Shown: in pieces, positions 8,041-14,388 of the stretch | How the letters are laid out: each line of letters begins with the position of its first letter | How positions within the stretch are numbered: position 1 is the first letter of the stretch | The notes under the pieces: model-generated | Told to the model about the DNA's origin: nothing | The model's database searches: none | Seen by the model: the letters and a program-made list of their open reading frames with translations, nothing else | Program-made: the position numbers and the translations under genes | From: an uncultured Candidatus Melainabacteria bacterium | Lineage (GTDB): Bacteria > Cyanobacteriota > Vampirovibrionia > Gastranaerophilales > Gastranaerophilaceae | Assembly (NCBI GenBank): GCA_934692665.1 | Contig: CAKUUG010000030.1 | Coordinates: forward strand, 1-24,939 | Direction of reading: 5' to 3' | DNA: 24,939 nucleotides

Positions 8041-8946
8041 ATGAAAAATAAACACGCTTTTACTTTGCCTGAATTACTTGTTGTATTTGTAATAATGGGC
8101 GTATTAATAGTAATTTCTTTATATACAATAAATGACAGATATACTGATTTTTTCACACGTTATTATTCAGCTTATGATGCTTTGAACAAAGCCAGCTACA
8201 ATACATACACAGATACATATTGTAGGGCAAATGGAATTTCTTCTGATGGTCTGACTGATTGTCAAAGAGATGATTCCGGTACAGATGGATATATGGAAAA
8301 CGGGCGACCATTCCCTGATACAACCCAAAAACTATGCAAAAGGTTAACGGAATACTTAAATGCAACAGACGAAAATGCTTGTGCAACCAATAAAAATTCA
8401 ATAATCAATGCCCAAGATGATGAATTTGACTCCAATTCAATGCAATTTGAATTGACTAATGGGTTGAGATTTTATTTTTCGAGTCCAAAAAGGATAACAA
8501 TAAACCACGCAGGCAAAAAAAATAAGATAATAAATTATTATATTGTCTATATAGACTTAAATGGTGATGCAAAACCAAACAAAATGAGTCTTCCTCATCC
8601 TGACATAGTTCCTTTTATTGTTACATTTACGGGAGATGTTATTCCTGTCGGATATCCTATATATGACAAAACTTATGCAAGTGCAAGAATAATAGATAGT
8701 TATGGAAAGCAAACAAAATCTTATACAATAAACGAAGCAAGACAAATCGCTTTTGGCGCAACTCCATATACCGACATTCCTTTATCTATGATACCGAATT
8801 TTGAAGCTATTCTGCCTAGAACAATTAAACCTTCTATTGTTCCTACTTATCAAATTGGTGGTGATAGTGCAAATTCTATGGGTTGCACGGAAGGAACGTT
8901 TATTTGTACTGTAAAAATTGATGAAAATTTCGAAAAACGTTATTAA
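8041..8946 (+). CDS. Type IV prepilin-like protein, divergent copy
   Basis: This encodes a 301-residue prepilin-like protein transcribed away from the other three. Two ATGs stand side by side (8038 and 8041). The second is preferred because AAGAGG ends 6 nt before it, against 3 nt for the first. The signal is KHA then FTLPELLVVFVIMGVLIVI: Ala at -1, Phe at +1, Pro at +4, Glu at +5, and one hydrophobic helix. The long C-terminal region includes a YYIVYIDLNGDAKPNK segment, often seen in prepilin-like proteins of this group (general recollection), and ends with two cysteines (MGCTEGTFICTVKI). No glycine-rich region like that of the neighbours is present. A strong palindromic terminator follows at once. 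Its specific role is unknown. Confidence 0.8.
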   Translation: MKNKHAFTLPELLVVFVIMGVLIVISLYTINDRYTDFFTRYYSAYDALNKASYNTYTDTYCRANGISSDGLTDCQRDDSGTDGYMENGRPFPDTTQKLCKRLTEYLNATDENACATNKNSIINAQDDEFDSNSMQFELTNGLRFYFSSPKRITINHAGKKNKIINYYIVYIDLNGDAKPNKMSLPHPDIVPFIVTFTGDVIPVGYPIYDKTYASARIIDSYGKQTKSYTINEARQIAFGATPYTDIPLSMIPNFEAILPRTIKPSIVPTYQIGGDSANSMGCTEGTFICTVKIDENFEKRY

Positions 8947-9043
8947 TAAAAAAAGCTCCTTTAAAGGAGCTTTTAATCGTAGATTAACTAAATTAATCTT
9001 GTACAGAGCCGTCCGGAGATTTTAACTTCCGAAACACCAATGT
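8946..9043 (-). ncRNA. Candidate small RNA or mini-ORF upstream of rpsE
   Basis: Most of the gene-free stretch 8947-9311 is almost pure A/T, but 9001-9045 is a distinct GC-richer island. On the minus strand a perfect TATAAT (9055-9050) lies just upstream and the strong terminator (8974-8951) just downstream, defining a transcript of about 95-100 nt. It contains a 7-bp hairpin (AGATTAA/TTAATCT, about 8983-9001) and a possible CGGA/TCCG pairing. A 15-codon frame from TTG at 9040 (MVFRKLKSPDGSVQD, stop at 8993) is open but has no ribosome site, so a non-coding RNA is preferred over a peptide. The -35 is poor. It matches no RNA family I recognise. Confidence 0.3.
8951..8974. terminator. Bidirectional palindromic terminator
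   Basis: A perfect stem of AAAAGCTCC and GGAGCTTTT with a TTTAAA centre begins 4 bp after the divergent prepilin stop. On the plus strand it is followed by AATCG. On the minus strand the run is longer (GGAGCTTTTTTTATT), so it is the stronger terminator for a transcript coming from the right. That supports a small minus-strand RNA there. Confidence 0.85.
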
Positions 9044-9151
9044 AGTAATATTATATTTCCCGAAATTTTTTGTTTATAACAATTAATATAAAAATTTTGT
9101 CAGATTTCTTTACATTTCTTAAAAAATTAGTCTATTTTTTTTAAAAAAAGG

Positions 9152-9179
9152 TTGAAAAAAAAACTTTATTCTGTAAAAT
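9152..9179 (+). promoter_or_regulatory. Promoter of the rpsE-adk operon
   Basis: TTGAAA (9152-9157) and TAAAAT (9174-9179) are separated by 16 bp. Long A and T tracts at 9119-9150 resemble an UP element, as often found before ribosomal genes. The predicted start near 9186 gives a leader of about 125 nt. A second, weaker candidate is TTTTCA with TATATA about 17 bp downstream, near 9246-9275. Confidence 0.6.
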
Positions 9180-9311
9180 GAATTTGTCAGAAATATTACA
9201 TCTCAATAGTCTAAAATACGCTTTTAAAAAAGTTTATTTTGTTATTTTCATTTTTATGATGTAAAGATATATACAGATTTAACTAGAATTACAATTTAGA
9301 AAGGTAATATC

Positions 9312-9968
9312 GTGGAAGAAAACAAAGAAATCCAAACTTCAGAAGAAACACAAGAAACAGCTGCTGTTGAAACACAAGCTCCTGTTGAAGAAAGCATCCA
9401 CCAAGAAGAAACTCCTCAACAAGGAAGAAAAGCTTCTAGACGTGGCAAAAGAAGAAAAATCGAAAGAGTTGAACCGGTTGAATCAGAATGGAAAGAACAA
9501 GTTGTTCAAATTCGCCGTGTAACAAAAGTTGTTAAAGGTGGTAAAAAACTTTCATTCAGAGCAATTGTTATCGTAGGTAATAAAAAAGGACAAGTAGGAA
9601 TGGGCGTTGCAAAAGCTGCAGAAGTTATTATTGCAATTCAAAAAGCTGTTGCTGATGCTAGAAAAAACCTTGTTAGCGTTCCTTTATTTAACTCAACTAT
9701 CCCTCATATGATTACCGGTAGATCAGGTGCAGGTTCTGTTATCTTAAGACCAGCTTCTAAAGGTACCGGTGTTATTGCTGGTGGTGCGGTTAGAGCGGTA
9801 TTAGAACTTTCAGGTGTTGAAAATATTCTATCAAAATCTTTAGGTTCAAAATCTCCTCTAAATGCTGCAAATGCTACTTTAAATGCTCTTAAATCACTTA
9901 GAACATTCAAAGAAGTTGCTGCTGTTCGTAAAATCAGCGTTAAAGAAATGTTAGGACAAAAAGCATAA
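9312..9968 (+). CDS. rpsE: 30S ribosomal protein S5
   Basis: S5 helps form the mRNA entry channel of the small subunit and affects decoding accuracy. The core from about residue 59 (EWKEQVVQIRRVTKVVKGG, LSFRAIVIVGNKKGQVGMG) holds the double-stranded RNA-binding domain. It continues through the conserved SVILRPASKGTGVIAGGAVR stretch to the C-terminal domain. The start is GTG at 9312, 7 nt after AAGG. Upstream of the core lie about 45 extra residues, acidic and Gln/Thr-rich, then a basic KASRRGKRRK patch; most S5 proteins lack this acidic part. The core resembles cyanobacterial S5. It is the first gene of its operon, whereas usually rplR precedes it. Confidence 0.96.
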   Translation: MEENKEIQTSEETQETAAVETQAPVEESIHQEETPQQGRKASRRGKRRKIERVEPVESEWKEQVVQIRRVTKVVKGGKKLSFRAIVIVGNKKGQVGMGVAKAAEVIIAIQKAVADARKNLVSVPLFNSTIPHMITGRSGAGSVILRPASKGTGVIAGGAVRAVLELSGVENILSKSLGSKSPLNAANATLNALKSLRTFKEVAAVRKISVKEMLGQKA

Positions 9969-9994
9969 ATCAAGGCAAAAGGAAAAAATAAAAA

Positions 9995-10171
9995 ATGGCT
10001 AAAATAAAAATTAAACAAGTAAAAAGCACAATTGGTGCTAGTGATAAACAAATCAGAGTAGTTCGTGCTCTTGGTTTAACAAAAAAAGATCAAGTAGTAG
10101 AACATGAAGATTCTGCAACAATTTTGGGTATGGTTAAAAAAGTTCCGCACATTGTTGCTATAGTTGATTAA
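9995..10171 (+). CDS. rpmD: 50S ribosomal protein L30
   Basis: This is a short gene of 58 codons. The product begins MAKIKIKQVKSTIGASDKQI and continues with RVVRALGLTKKDQVVEHED, the compact L30 fold. TILGMVKKVPHIVAIVD forms the C-terminal strand with the usual V.H.V motif. Its length is typical of bacterial L30. GGCAAAAGGA precedes the ATG, and the gene lies between rpsE and rplO as in the classical spc order. L30 is generally missing from cyanobacteria and chloroplasts, so its presence separates this genome from photosynthetic Cyanobacteria. Confidence 0.95.
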   Translation: MAKIKIKQVKSTIGASDKQIRVVRALGLTKKDQVVEHEDSATILGMVKKVPHIVAIVD

Positions 10172-10199
10172 TAGAAAATTTAGGAAGGTTAATATAAAA

Positions 10200-10643
10200 A
10201 TGTTAAGTTTAGAAGATATTAGACCAAATGAAGGTGCAACTCACGCTAAAAAACGCAAAGGCAGAGGTATTGCTTCAGGACATGGTAAAACATCTTGCCG
10301 TGGTAACAACGGTGAAGGACAAAGAAGTGGTAACAGCCACAAACGTGGTTTCGAAGGTGGTCAAATGCCTTCATATCGTCAAATGCCAAAATTAAAAGGC
10401 TTCAAAAACAGATTCAGAGAAGAATCTGCTGCAATTAATATTGCAAGATTGGCTGAATTGGATACAGAAGTTATCGATTTGGCTTATTTGCAACAAAATA
10501 AAAAAGCTTCTTCCACTGCTGTCGCATTAAGAATTTTAGGAAATGGCGAAATATCAAAAGCAATCACAGTAAAAGCTACATATTTCAGCCCATCAGCTAA
10601 AGAAAAAATCGAAAAAGCAGGCGGAAAGGCAGAACTAGTATAA
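10200..10643 (+). CDS. rplO: 50S ribosomal protein L15
   Basis: L15 binds 23S rRNA late in large-subunit assembly. The 147-residue product starts MLSLEDIRPNEGATHAKKRK. It then shows the long basic, glycine-rich tail typical of L15 (GRGIASGHGKTSCRGNNGEG), the GFEGGQMPSYRQMPKLKGF motif, and the C-terminal globular domain. The ATG at 10200 is chosen over one at 10164, because the latter would add residues that overlap rpmD and the AGGAAGG ribosome site lies just before 10200. Its stop overlaps the secY start by one base (TAATG), indicating coupled translation. Confidence 0.96.
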   Translation: MLSLEDIRPNEGATHAKKRKGRGIASGHGKTSCRGNNGEGQRSGNSHKRGFEGGQMPSYRQMPKLKGFKNRFREESAAINIARLAELDTEVIDLAYLQQNKKASSTAVALRILGNGEISKAITVKATYFSPSAKEKIEKAGGKAELV

Positions 10644-11983
10644 TGCAACAAAATATCGACTCAGATAAAGTTGTGCAAAATTTAAAAGCAAGTTGGCAAG
10701 CAAGTGGATTAAAGCAAAAGCTTATATTCACTTTTGCCATAATTGCACTTTTTAGATTGGGTGCACAGCTTCCAATATATGGTATTAATAACCAAGTTTT
10801 CAGCGGAATAGCAGGTTCAAACGACTTATTCGGTTTTTTGGATATGTTTTCAGGTGGTGCATTGGGTAGAGTATCTATATTTGCTTTAGGTATCGGGCCA
10901 TTTATTACATCATCGATTATTATGCAGTTGTTGGCGGTTATTATTCCATCATTGGAAAAATTACAAAAAGAAGACGGCGAAGCAGGAAGACGCAAAATCC
11001 AACAATATACAAGATTATTTGCAGCAGGTCTTGCTTTGTTTCAGTCTATAATTTTTTCATTGGCATTGTTTAAAATTGGTAATGTTATATTACCCAACGT
11101 AAATCATGTAATGTTTTTCGTTGCTTCTACTGTTTCTTTGACAGCAGGTGCTATGATTGTTATGTGGTTGGGTGAATTAATTACAGAAAAAGGTATCGGA
11201 AATGGTGCTTCTTTATTGATTTTTGTGGGTATTATTGCAGGTATTCCTATGTATTGTTCAAATACTGCCCAATTGATTCAAAAAGATGCTCACTTGCAAC
11301 TTGGTTTATTGTTGTTGATTGCAATATTTGTTGCAACAATCATATTTATCATTATTTTGCACGAAGCTGCAAGAAAAGTTCCTATTGTTTCTGCACGCAG
11401 ACAAGTGGGAAACAAGGTTTATGGTGGACAAAACACAAATATTCCATTCAAACTTAATCCGGGTGGTGTTATGCCGATTATCTTTGCGATTGCAATCTTA
11501 CTGTTCCCTGCAACGGTTCTTGAAGTTCTTAAAAATATGCATATAAAAAATGTCATATTGAACAAAATATTTGTTGATATGAGTACAATATTCAGTGCAA
11601 ATTCAATTTGGTATTATATTATTTACTTTGGTTTGATTGTATTTTTGACATTTTTCTATGCTTCAATTATTCCATCAATGCAGCCAAAAGAAATTGCAAA
11701 CAATCTTAAAAAATATGGTTCTGCAATCCCTGGTGTAAAACCCGGAAAACCTACAGCAGACAAATTAAACGAAATACTTGGAAGAGTAATGTTTATTGGT
11801 GCGGTTGCATTGGGTGTAATTGCGATGGTTCCTACTGTTGCAACAAAAATTACAGAAATAACCACATTCCAAGGTATTGGTGCAACCAGTTTGATTATCT
11901 TGGTTGGTGTTGCACTAGACTTCATAAACCAAATCAAAACACACATGTTGGCAAAAAATTACGAAAGTTTTTTGCAACAATAA
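10643..11983 (+). CDS. secY: Preprotein translocase subunit SecY
   Basis: SecY is the channel-forming subunit of the SecYEG translocon in the inner membrane. The 446-residue product has about ten hydrophobic segments. It also carries SecY landmarks: FRLGAQLPIYGIN after the first helix, the DMFSGGALGRVSIFALGIGP block, LGELITEKGIGNGASLLIF, and the cytoplasmic loop with SARRQVGNKVYGGQNTNIPF. After helix 8 come ANNLKKYGSAIPGVKPGKPT and the final helices. The length is normal. The start overlaps the rplO stop by one base, and adk follows after 12 bp. Prepilins and the exporter encoded nearby would depend on this pathway for membrane insertion (inference). Confidence 0.97.
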   Translation: MQQNIDSDKVVQNLKASWQASGLKQKLIFTFAIIALFRLGAQLPIYGINNQVFSGIAGSNDLFGFLDMFSGGALGRVSIFALGIGPFITSSIIMQLLAVIIPSLEKLQKEDGEAGRRKIQQYTRLFAAGLALFQSIIFSLALFKIGNVILPNVNHVMFFVASTVSLTAGAMIVMWLGELITEKGIGNGASLLIFVGIIAGIPMYCSNTAQLIQKDAHLQLGLLLLIAIFVATIIFIIILHEAARKVPIVSARRQVGNKVYGGQNTNIPFKLNPGGVMPIIFAIAILLFPATVLEVLKNMHIKNVILNKIFVDMSTIFSANSIWYYIIYFGLIVFLTFFYASIIPSMQPKEIANNLKKYGSAIPGVKPGKPTADKLNEILGRVMFIGAVALGVIAMVPTVATKITEITTFQGIGATSLIILVGVALDFINQIKTHMLAKNYESFLQQ

Positions 11984-11995
11984 GAGGATAAAATA

Positions 11996-12661
11996 ATGAA
12001 AAAAGTATTTATATTTTTAGGCCCTCCCGGTTCAGGAAAAGGCACACAAACATCCAGATTGGCTGATAAATTGTCAATTCCTCATGTTGACACAGGTTCT
12101 TTGCTTCGAAAAAATATCCAAGATGGTACAGAACTTGGCGTCATTGCAAAAGGATATATAGACAAAGGTCAATTAGTTCCATTAAAAGTTGTTGCCGATG
12201 TAATAAAAGATAGAATCTCTAAAGATGACTGCAAAAACGGTTATATTTTGGATGGTTTCCCTCGTTCAGTTGAACAAGCAGAAGCACTAAAAGAAATTAT
12301 GCAAGAAGTTGGCACATTTAGTTTAAAAGACGACACAATGGCAGTATACTTTGATATCGATAATGAAATTTTGATTCAAAGATTGGTAAACCGTCGTTCT
12401 TGTCCTAAATGCGGAACAATTTACAACCTAATTTCTAATCCGCCAAAAATAATGGATTATTGCGATATTTGTGATACAAAGTTGACGATTAGAAAAGATG
12501 ATAACGAAGAAACAGCAAGACTTCGTTTTGAAACTTATGAAAAAGAAACGGCTCCTTTGTATGAATATTTTAAACAATTGGGAATTTTAAAAGAAATTCA
12601 AGCAGATAAACCAATTGCAGAAATATGGGAAAATCTCAAAGAAATAGTTTTTGAAGATTAA
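11996..12661 (+). CDS. adk: Adenylate kinase, zinc-lid type
   Basis: Adk interconverts ATP plus AMP with two ADP in the cytoplasm. The P-loop GPPGSGKGT is at residues 9-17, followed by the AMP-binding part with HVDTGSLLRKNI and the GYILDGFPRSVEQAEAL motif. The long lid carries four cysteines, C136 and C139 (CPKC) and C156 and C159 (CDIC), the zinc-binding form seen in many Gram-positive and other bacteria. The length of 221 is standard. AAGAGGA precedes the ATG. It is the last gene of the operon, with a hairpin terminator downstream; the usual followers such as map, infA and rpmJ are absent. Confidence 0.97.
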   Translation: MKKVFIFLGPPGSGKGTQTSRLADKLSIPHVDTGSLLRKNIQDGTELGVIAKGYIDKGQLVPLKVVADVIKDRISKDDCKNGYILDGFPRSVEQAEALKEIMQEVGTFSLKDDTMAVYFDIDNEILIQRLVNRRSCPKCGTIYNLISNPPKIMDYCDICDTKLTIRKDDNEETARLRFETYEKETAPLYEYFKQLGILKEIQADKPIAEIWENLKEIVFED

Positions 12662-12679
12662 AACAATCAATAAATAATT

Positions 12680-12729
12680 AATCGCTCTTTTATTTTCAAA
12701 TCGTTGCAAAATAGAAGAGCGATTTTTAC
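12680..12729 (+). terminator. Terminator of the rpsE-adk operon
   Basis: AATCGCTCTT (12680-12689) pairs perfectly with AAGAGCGATT (12715-12724) around a 25-nt loop and is followed by TTTTACATTTTTATT. The loop is long, but the stem plus T-rich tail fit an intrinsic terminator on the plus strand. It may also stop transcripts from the convergent 68-residue gene. Confidence 0.7.
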
Positions 12730-12736
12730 ATTTTTA

Positions 12737-12943
12737 TTAATTGTTGCTCATCAAAATTGCTTTGAATGGAGCAAGACTTCTTGCTGAAATTGATTTTGAA
12801 GTTGTTCGTTGTTCATTTGCAATTTCAAAAATTCTCATAATTTGACGAATTTCATTTACGTTCTTTGCACATTTAACATCGTAAACGTTTTGTATTTTTT
12901 CAGGTGTGATATTGAATAATACATTTAGTTCAACTTCTGTCAT
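12737..12943 (-). CDS. Small protein of unknown function (68 aa)
   Basis: This is a 68-residue, mostly helical, soluble protein without signal peptide or membrane segment: MTEVELNVLFNITPEKIQNV, then a central stretch with IRQIMRIFEIANEQRTTSKS. It has one cysteine and a mildly basic C-terminal part. A GAGAG site stands before the ATG, and a TATAAA box about 40 bp further upstream could be its -10. It is convergent with adk and divergent from tyrS. The compact three-helix look could suit a DNA-binding or adaptor protein, but no family is recognised. It could be a spurious frame; the ribosome site and its position in an otherwise empty gap argue for a real gene. Confidence 0.5.
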   Translation of the reverse strand: MTEVELNVLFNITPEKIQNVYDVKCAKNVNEIRQIMRIFEIANEQRTTSKSISARSLAPFKAILMSNN

Positions 12944-13085
12944 AGTTTTTTCTCTCGATTGTCTGTAGCTTTATACATTAATAAAGTGTTTAAAAAGAAT
13001 TAAATTGCAGAATTGTTCAATTTCTTTACATAACTTTACAGAATGACATTACTTTGCTTTTAAAATGCCTTTTTATCCTTTAAAG

Positions 13086-13114
13086 TTGAATATCTGGCAT
13101 ATTTCATTTACAAT
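13086..13114 (+). promoter_or_regulatory. Promoter of tyrS
   Basis: TTGAAT (13086-13091) and TACAAT (13109-13114) are separated by exactly 17 bp. The predicted start near 13121 gives a leader of about 40 nt. No T-box antiterminator motif is present between promoter and gene, so tRNA-sensing control of the Firmicutes kind is unlikely. Confidence 0.7.
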
Positions 13115-13161
13115 TTAGAACGTAAATACTATTTTGTTTAATGAAAAAATAAGGAAAAACA

Positions 13162-14373
13162 ATGCAAATATTTGAAGAATTGACAAAAAGACAACTTATT
13201 GCTCAAATTACAAATGAAGAAGAAGTAAAAAAACTGATAAATTCAGGAAAAGCAAAATTTTATATAGGTTTTGACCCTACTGCTGATTCATTACATGTGG
13301 GACACTTTATGGCTCTTTGCTTGATGAAAAGGCTTCAGATGGCAGGTAACAAGCCTATTGTTTTGATTGGTGGCGGAACAGGTCATGTGGGAGACCCGTC
13401 AGGCAGAACGGATATGCGTTCTATGATGACAAAAGAAACAATAGACAAAAACTGTGAATGTTTTAAACGCCAAATGGAAAGATTTATTGAGTTTGGTAAA
13501 GATAAAGCGATTATGGTAAACAATGCAGACTGGCTTTTAAAGTTAAATTATGTAGAATTGCTAAGAGATGTTGGTTCATGTTTTTCTGTAAATAATATGC
13601 TTAGAGCTGAATGCTATAAACAAAGAATGGAAAAAGGCTTAAGTTTTCTTGAGTTTAATTATATGATTATGCAGGCTTATGATTTTTATTATCTAAATGA
13701 GCACTATGATTGCAATTTGCAATTCGGTGGTGATGACCAATGGTCAAATATGCTTGCAGGCTCTGATTTAATCAGAAAAAAAACAGGTCGAGATGCTCAT
13801 TCGATGACGATTACGCTGTTGTTAAATTCTCAAGGCAAAAAAATGGGAAAAACCGCTTCTGGAGCTGTTTGGTTAGATAAAAATAAAACTTCTGTCTATG
13901 ATTTTTATCAATATTGGAGAAATATCGAAGACGCTGATGTTTTGAAATGCATCAGAATGTTGACTTTCTTACCTTTAGAAGAAATTGAAAAAATGGAATC
14001 TTGGCAAGGGGCTGAATTAAACAAAGCAAAAGAAATATTGGCGTTTGAACTTACTTCTTTGGTTCATGGAGAAGATGAAGCAAAAATAACTCAAGAAACT
14101 GCTCGTGCAATATTTGAAAAAGGTTGCGATGATGAAAATATGCCAACAACAAAAATTTTGCTTGAGGCTGATAATATATTTTTGTCAGATGTTTTAGTCC
14201 AATGTAAACTTGCAACAAGCAAAGGTGAAGCAAAAAGACTTATTCAACAAGGCGGAATTAGTATAAATGAAGAAAAAATATCAGATTTTTCTTTCAAAGT
14301 TTCAAAGAAAGATTTGGAATCCGGTGTAAAAATCAAAAAAGGCAAAAAAATATTTCATAAGGCGATTTTATAA
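13162..14373 (+). CDS. tyrS: Tyrosyl-tRNA synthetase
   Basis: TyrRS is a class I enzyme that charges tRNA-Tyr with tyrosine at the expense of ATP. The HIGH motif is HVGH (residues 45-48), preceded by YIGFDPTADSL. The GGGTGHVGDPSGR loop and the Q..DFYYL and QFGGDDQWSNM segments shape the substrate site. The KMSKS loop reads KMGKT (227-231). An S4 RNA-binding domain forms the C-terminus (LSDVLVQCKLATSKGEAKRL, IQQGGISINEEKI). At 403 residues it is full length. AAGGA precedes the ATG. The gene is transcribed alone from a near-consensus promoter, and its last codons lie inside the terminator stem. Confidence 0.96.
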   Translation: MQIFEELTKRQLIAQITNEEEVKKLINSGKAKFYIGFDPTADSLHVGHFMALCLMKRLQMAGNKPIVLIGGGTGHVGDPSGRTDMRSMMTKETIDKNCECFKRQMERFIEFGKDKAIMVNNADWLLKLNYVELLRDVGSCFSVNNMLRAECYKQRMEKGLSFLEFNYMIMQAYDFYYLNEHYDCNLQFGGDDQWSNMLAGSDLIRKKTGRDAHSMTITLLLNSQGKKMGKTASGAVWLDKNKTSVYDFYQYWRNIEDADVLKCIRMLTFLPLEEIEKMESWQGAELNKAKEILAFELTSLVHGEDEAKITQETARAIFEKGCDDENMPTTKILLEADNIFLSDVLVQCKLATSKGEAKRLIQQGGISINEEKISDFSFKVSKKDLESGVKIKKGKKIFHKAIL

Positions 14374-14388
14374 ATCGCCTTATTTTTT
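14357..14388. terminator. Convergent terminator overlapping the tyrS stop
   Basis: ATAAGGCGATTT (14357-14368) pairs perfectly with AAATCGCCTTAT (14372-14383) around a 3-nt loop and is followed by TTTTT. The tyrS stop codon (14371-14373) is inside the hairpin. The stop codon of the opposing ABC transporter (14387-14389) overlaps the end of the T-run. On the minus strand the hairpin is followed by GAAATATTTTTTT, so it can serve both genes. Confidence 0.85.

Noticed and set aside
12944..13161. Possible T-box riboswitch upstream of tyrS
   Set aside because: No T-box core or antiterminator-like structure is present, and the leader from the predicted promoter is only about 40 nt.
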